From assembly GCA_026419635.1 (NCBI GenBank), contig JANZZB010000019.1, positions 1-16,202 of the forward strand: a DNA stretch of 16,202 nucleotides. Direction: 5' to 3'. Within the stretch, counting starts at the first letter, position 1. Each line of letters begins with the position of its first letter. The DNA is from Clostridiales bacterium. Lineage in GTDB: Bacteria > Bacillota > Clostridia > Oscillospirales > Butyricicoccaceae. Below, piece after piece: positions 15,264 to 16,202 of this stretch. The notes under the pieces are model-generated. The model ran no database searches, had not been told where the DNA came from, and saw nothing but the letters and a program-made list of their open reading frames with translations. The position numbers and the translations under genes are program-made.

Positions 15264-15680
15264 TCATGTTTTTTTATTGGATTTTGGGTTAACAATATCA
15301 CGCCAATCCAAGTCTCCTCGATCGAGACCCAAAATCAGCATTTCTGCCGTAGCCACATTGGTTGCAATCGGGATATTATGCATGTCACATAAACGAATCA
15401 ATGAATGGACATCCGGCTCATACTGTTTTTTCGTAAAGGGGTCCCGGAAAAACAGCACCATATCGATTTCGTTATAGGATACTCTCGCGCCGATTTGCTG
15501 TTCGCCTCCCTGTGACCCGGTCAAAAACCGCTCTATTTTCAAGCCAGTCGCTTCCGAAACCATCTTTCCGGTCGTTCCTGTCGCACAAATATCGTGTTTT
15601 GACAATATTCCACAATAAGCAATGCAAAATTGCACCATTAACTCTTTTTTCTTATCGTGAGCAATCAGTGCGATGTTCAT
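15264..15680 (-). CDS. mgsA: methylglyoxal synthase family protein with altered active-site residues
   Basis: MgsA converts dihydroxyacetone phosphate to methylglyoxal and phosphate, a bypass of lower glycolysis. The 138-residue protein aligns end to end with the family: IALIAHDKKK (3-12), the phosphate-binding ATGTTG (33-38), GGEQQIGA (58-65), FFRDPF (77-82), EPDV (88-91) and NVATAEMLI. Compared with E. coli MgsA, the catalytic Asp71 is Glu60 and His98 is Tyr87, while His19, Asp20 and Asp101 equivalents (His8, Asp9, Asp90) are kept. Arg79 for Trp90 is normal in Firmicutes. The ATG follows GGGAGAG by seven bases. It lies 21 bases after the MinD-like gene, a neighbourhood known in Clostridia. 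The fold assignment is firm; activity is less certain. Confidence 0.9.
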   Translation of the reverse strand: MNIALIAHDKKKELMVQFCIAYCGILSKHDICATGTTGKMVSEATGLKIERFLTGSQGGEQQIGARVSYNEIDMVLFFRDPFTKKQYEPDVHSLIRLCDMHNIPIATNVATAEMLILGLDRGDLDWRDIVNPKSNKKT

Positions 15681-15701
15681 ATCAGCACTCTCCCATCACA
15701 A

Positions 15702-16202
15702 TTATATCTTCATTAAGGGCACATCTTGTCCCAATATGCGCTTTGCAATATTCCGGTACGCTTTCATCGCCTTGGACGGTTTTGATTTCACAAGCGGCAA
15801 GCTGATGTTTGATGCCGCAATAACCGCCTCATCCTCCGGCACAACGCCCAAAAGAGGAAACCCTATCTGGTCCATTGCGTCGTCTACGTTATAAGCAAGT
15901 TTCTTTTGAATCAGTTTTGGACGGATACGGTTTACTGTCAGCCGAATCTCCGGCACACCCCATTTGTAGAGTTCCGCCGCCATGGTTTCTCCACCGCGTA
16001 ACGCAACACTGTCGGGCGTGGAAACGATGACACAAAGATCGGCACACGTCGCAAACATTTTGATATAGTCGGAAACACCCGCCGGACAATCTACTACTAC
16101 ATAATGAAACGAATTGCGGGCTTTTTTCATCAATTGCCTTACACCCTCAGAATCAATTCCTTTTGGCAGCTTTACGGCTGGAGCCGTTAGCATATATAGA
16201 CC
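15702..16202 (-). CDS. minD: MinD-like P-loop ATPase, N-terminus cut by the window edge
   Basis: MinD positions the division septum by ATP-dependent membrane binding with MinC. The frame is open from base 16202 to the stop (166 residues visible); the Walker A part is outside. VVVDCPAGVSDY is the switch/Walker B region typical of MinD, followed by PDSVALRGGETMAAELY (MinD: T-P-E...A-R-D-A), TVNRIRP and LLGVVPEDEAVIAASN. It ends NIAKRILGQDVPLMKI and then stops, so the amphipathic membrane-targeting helix that follows this point in classical MinD is missing. mgsA follows after 21 bases. In several Clostridia minC, minD, minE, rodA and mgsA are neighbours; here minE and rodA are not between them. 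It could be a MinD paralog with another job. Confidence 0.8.
   Translation of the reverse strand, partial: GLYMLTAPAVKLPKGIDSEGVRQLMKKARNSFHYVVVDCPAGVSDYIKMFATCADLCVIVSTPDSVALRGGETMAAELYKWGVPEIRLTVNRIRPKLIQKKLAYNVDDAMDQIGFPLLGVVPEDEAVIAASNISLPLVKSKPSKAMKAYRNIAKRILGQDVPLMKI

Noticed and set aside
1..16202. CRISPR arrays, prophage, toxin-antitoxin pairs, transposons, tRNA genes
   Set aside because: No spaced direct repeats, integrase or transposase motifs, or tRNA-like cloverleaf were seen on either strand.

Overview
The window looks like a chromosomal housekeeping segment from a low-GC, Gram-positive anaerobe of the Clostridia type. I infer this from AGGAGG-class ribosome binding sites, frequent GTG/TTG starts, a LexA-type SOS operator, manganese-type (independent) phosphoglycerate mutase, a hisS-aspS pair and a minD-mgsA pair. 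Oscillospirales/Ruminococcaceae is a plausible order, but nothing in the sequence fixes genus or species. I see no phage, transposase, CRISPR array, rRNA or tRNA gene.

Every supported protein gene is on the minus strand, so the biological reading order runs from high to low coordinates. 16202-15264: the 3' part of a MinD-like ATPase, then methylglyoxal synthase (mgsA). 15263-13736: a structured hisS leader with an intrinsic-terminator-like hairpin, then hisS. 13706-11916: aspS. 11765-7608: a tightly coupled four-gene ABC cassette of the Gld-like type (ATPase, ABC-2 permease, GldG-type auxiliary protein, DUF4340 protein). 7506-6106: the trmL-type tRNA methyltransferase and a DegV-family lipid-binding protein. 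6065-956: a well-formed sigma-A-type promoter, then pgk, tpiA, gpmI and eno, closed by a hairpin. This operon carries the lower glycolytic steps from 1,3-bisphosphoglycerate to phosphoenolpyruvate plus triose isomerisation; gapA is not in the window. 955-466: a noncoding region with a row of hairpins, a strong bidirectional terminator and a possible plus-strand small RNA. 465-1: lexA, cut by the window edge, with a SOS-box-like palindrome overlapping the -35 element of its promoter.

The protein content is mostly ordinary. The parts that repay a second look are noncoding or at residue level: the hisS leader, where three segments can pair in mutually exclusive ways around a terminator but no T-box motif is visible; the C-rich small-RNA candidate and hairpin array between lexA and eno; MgsA with Glu and Tyr at positions equivalent to catalytic Asp71 and His98 of the E. 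coli enzyme; and a MinD-like protein that stops before the usual membrane-targeting helix. I did not find a convincing wholly new multi-gene system; the closest is the Gld-like ABC/DUF4340 cassette, whose role outside gliding bacteria is unclear.
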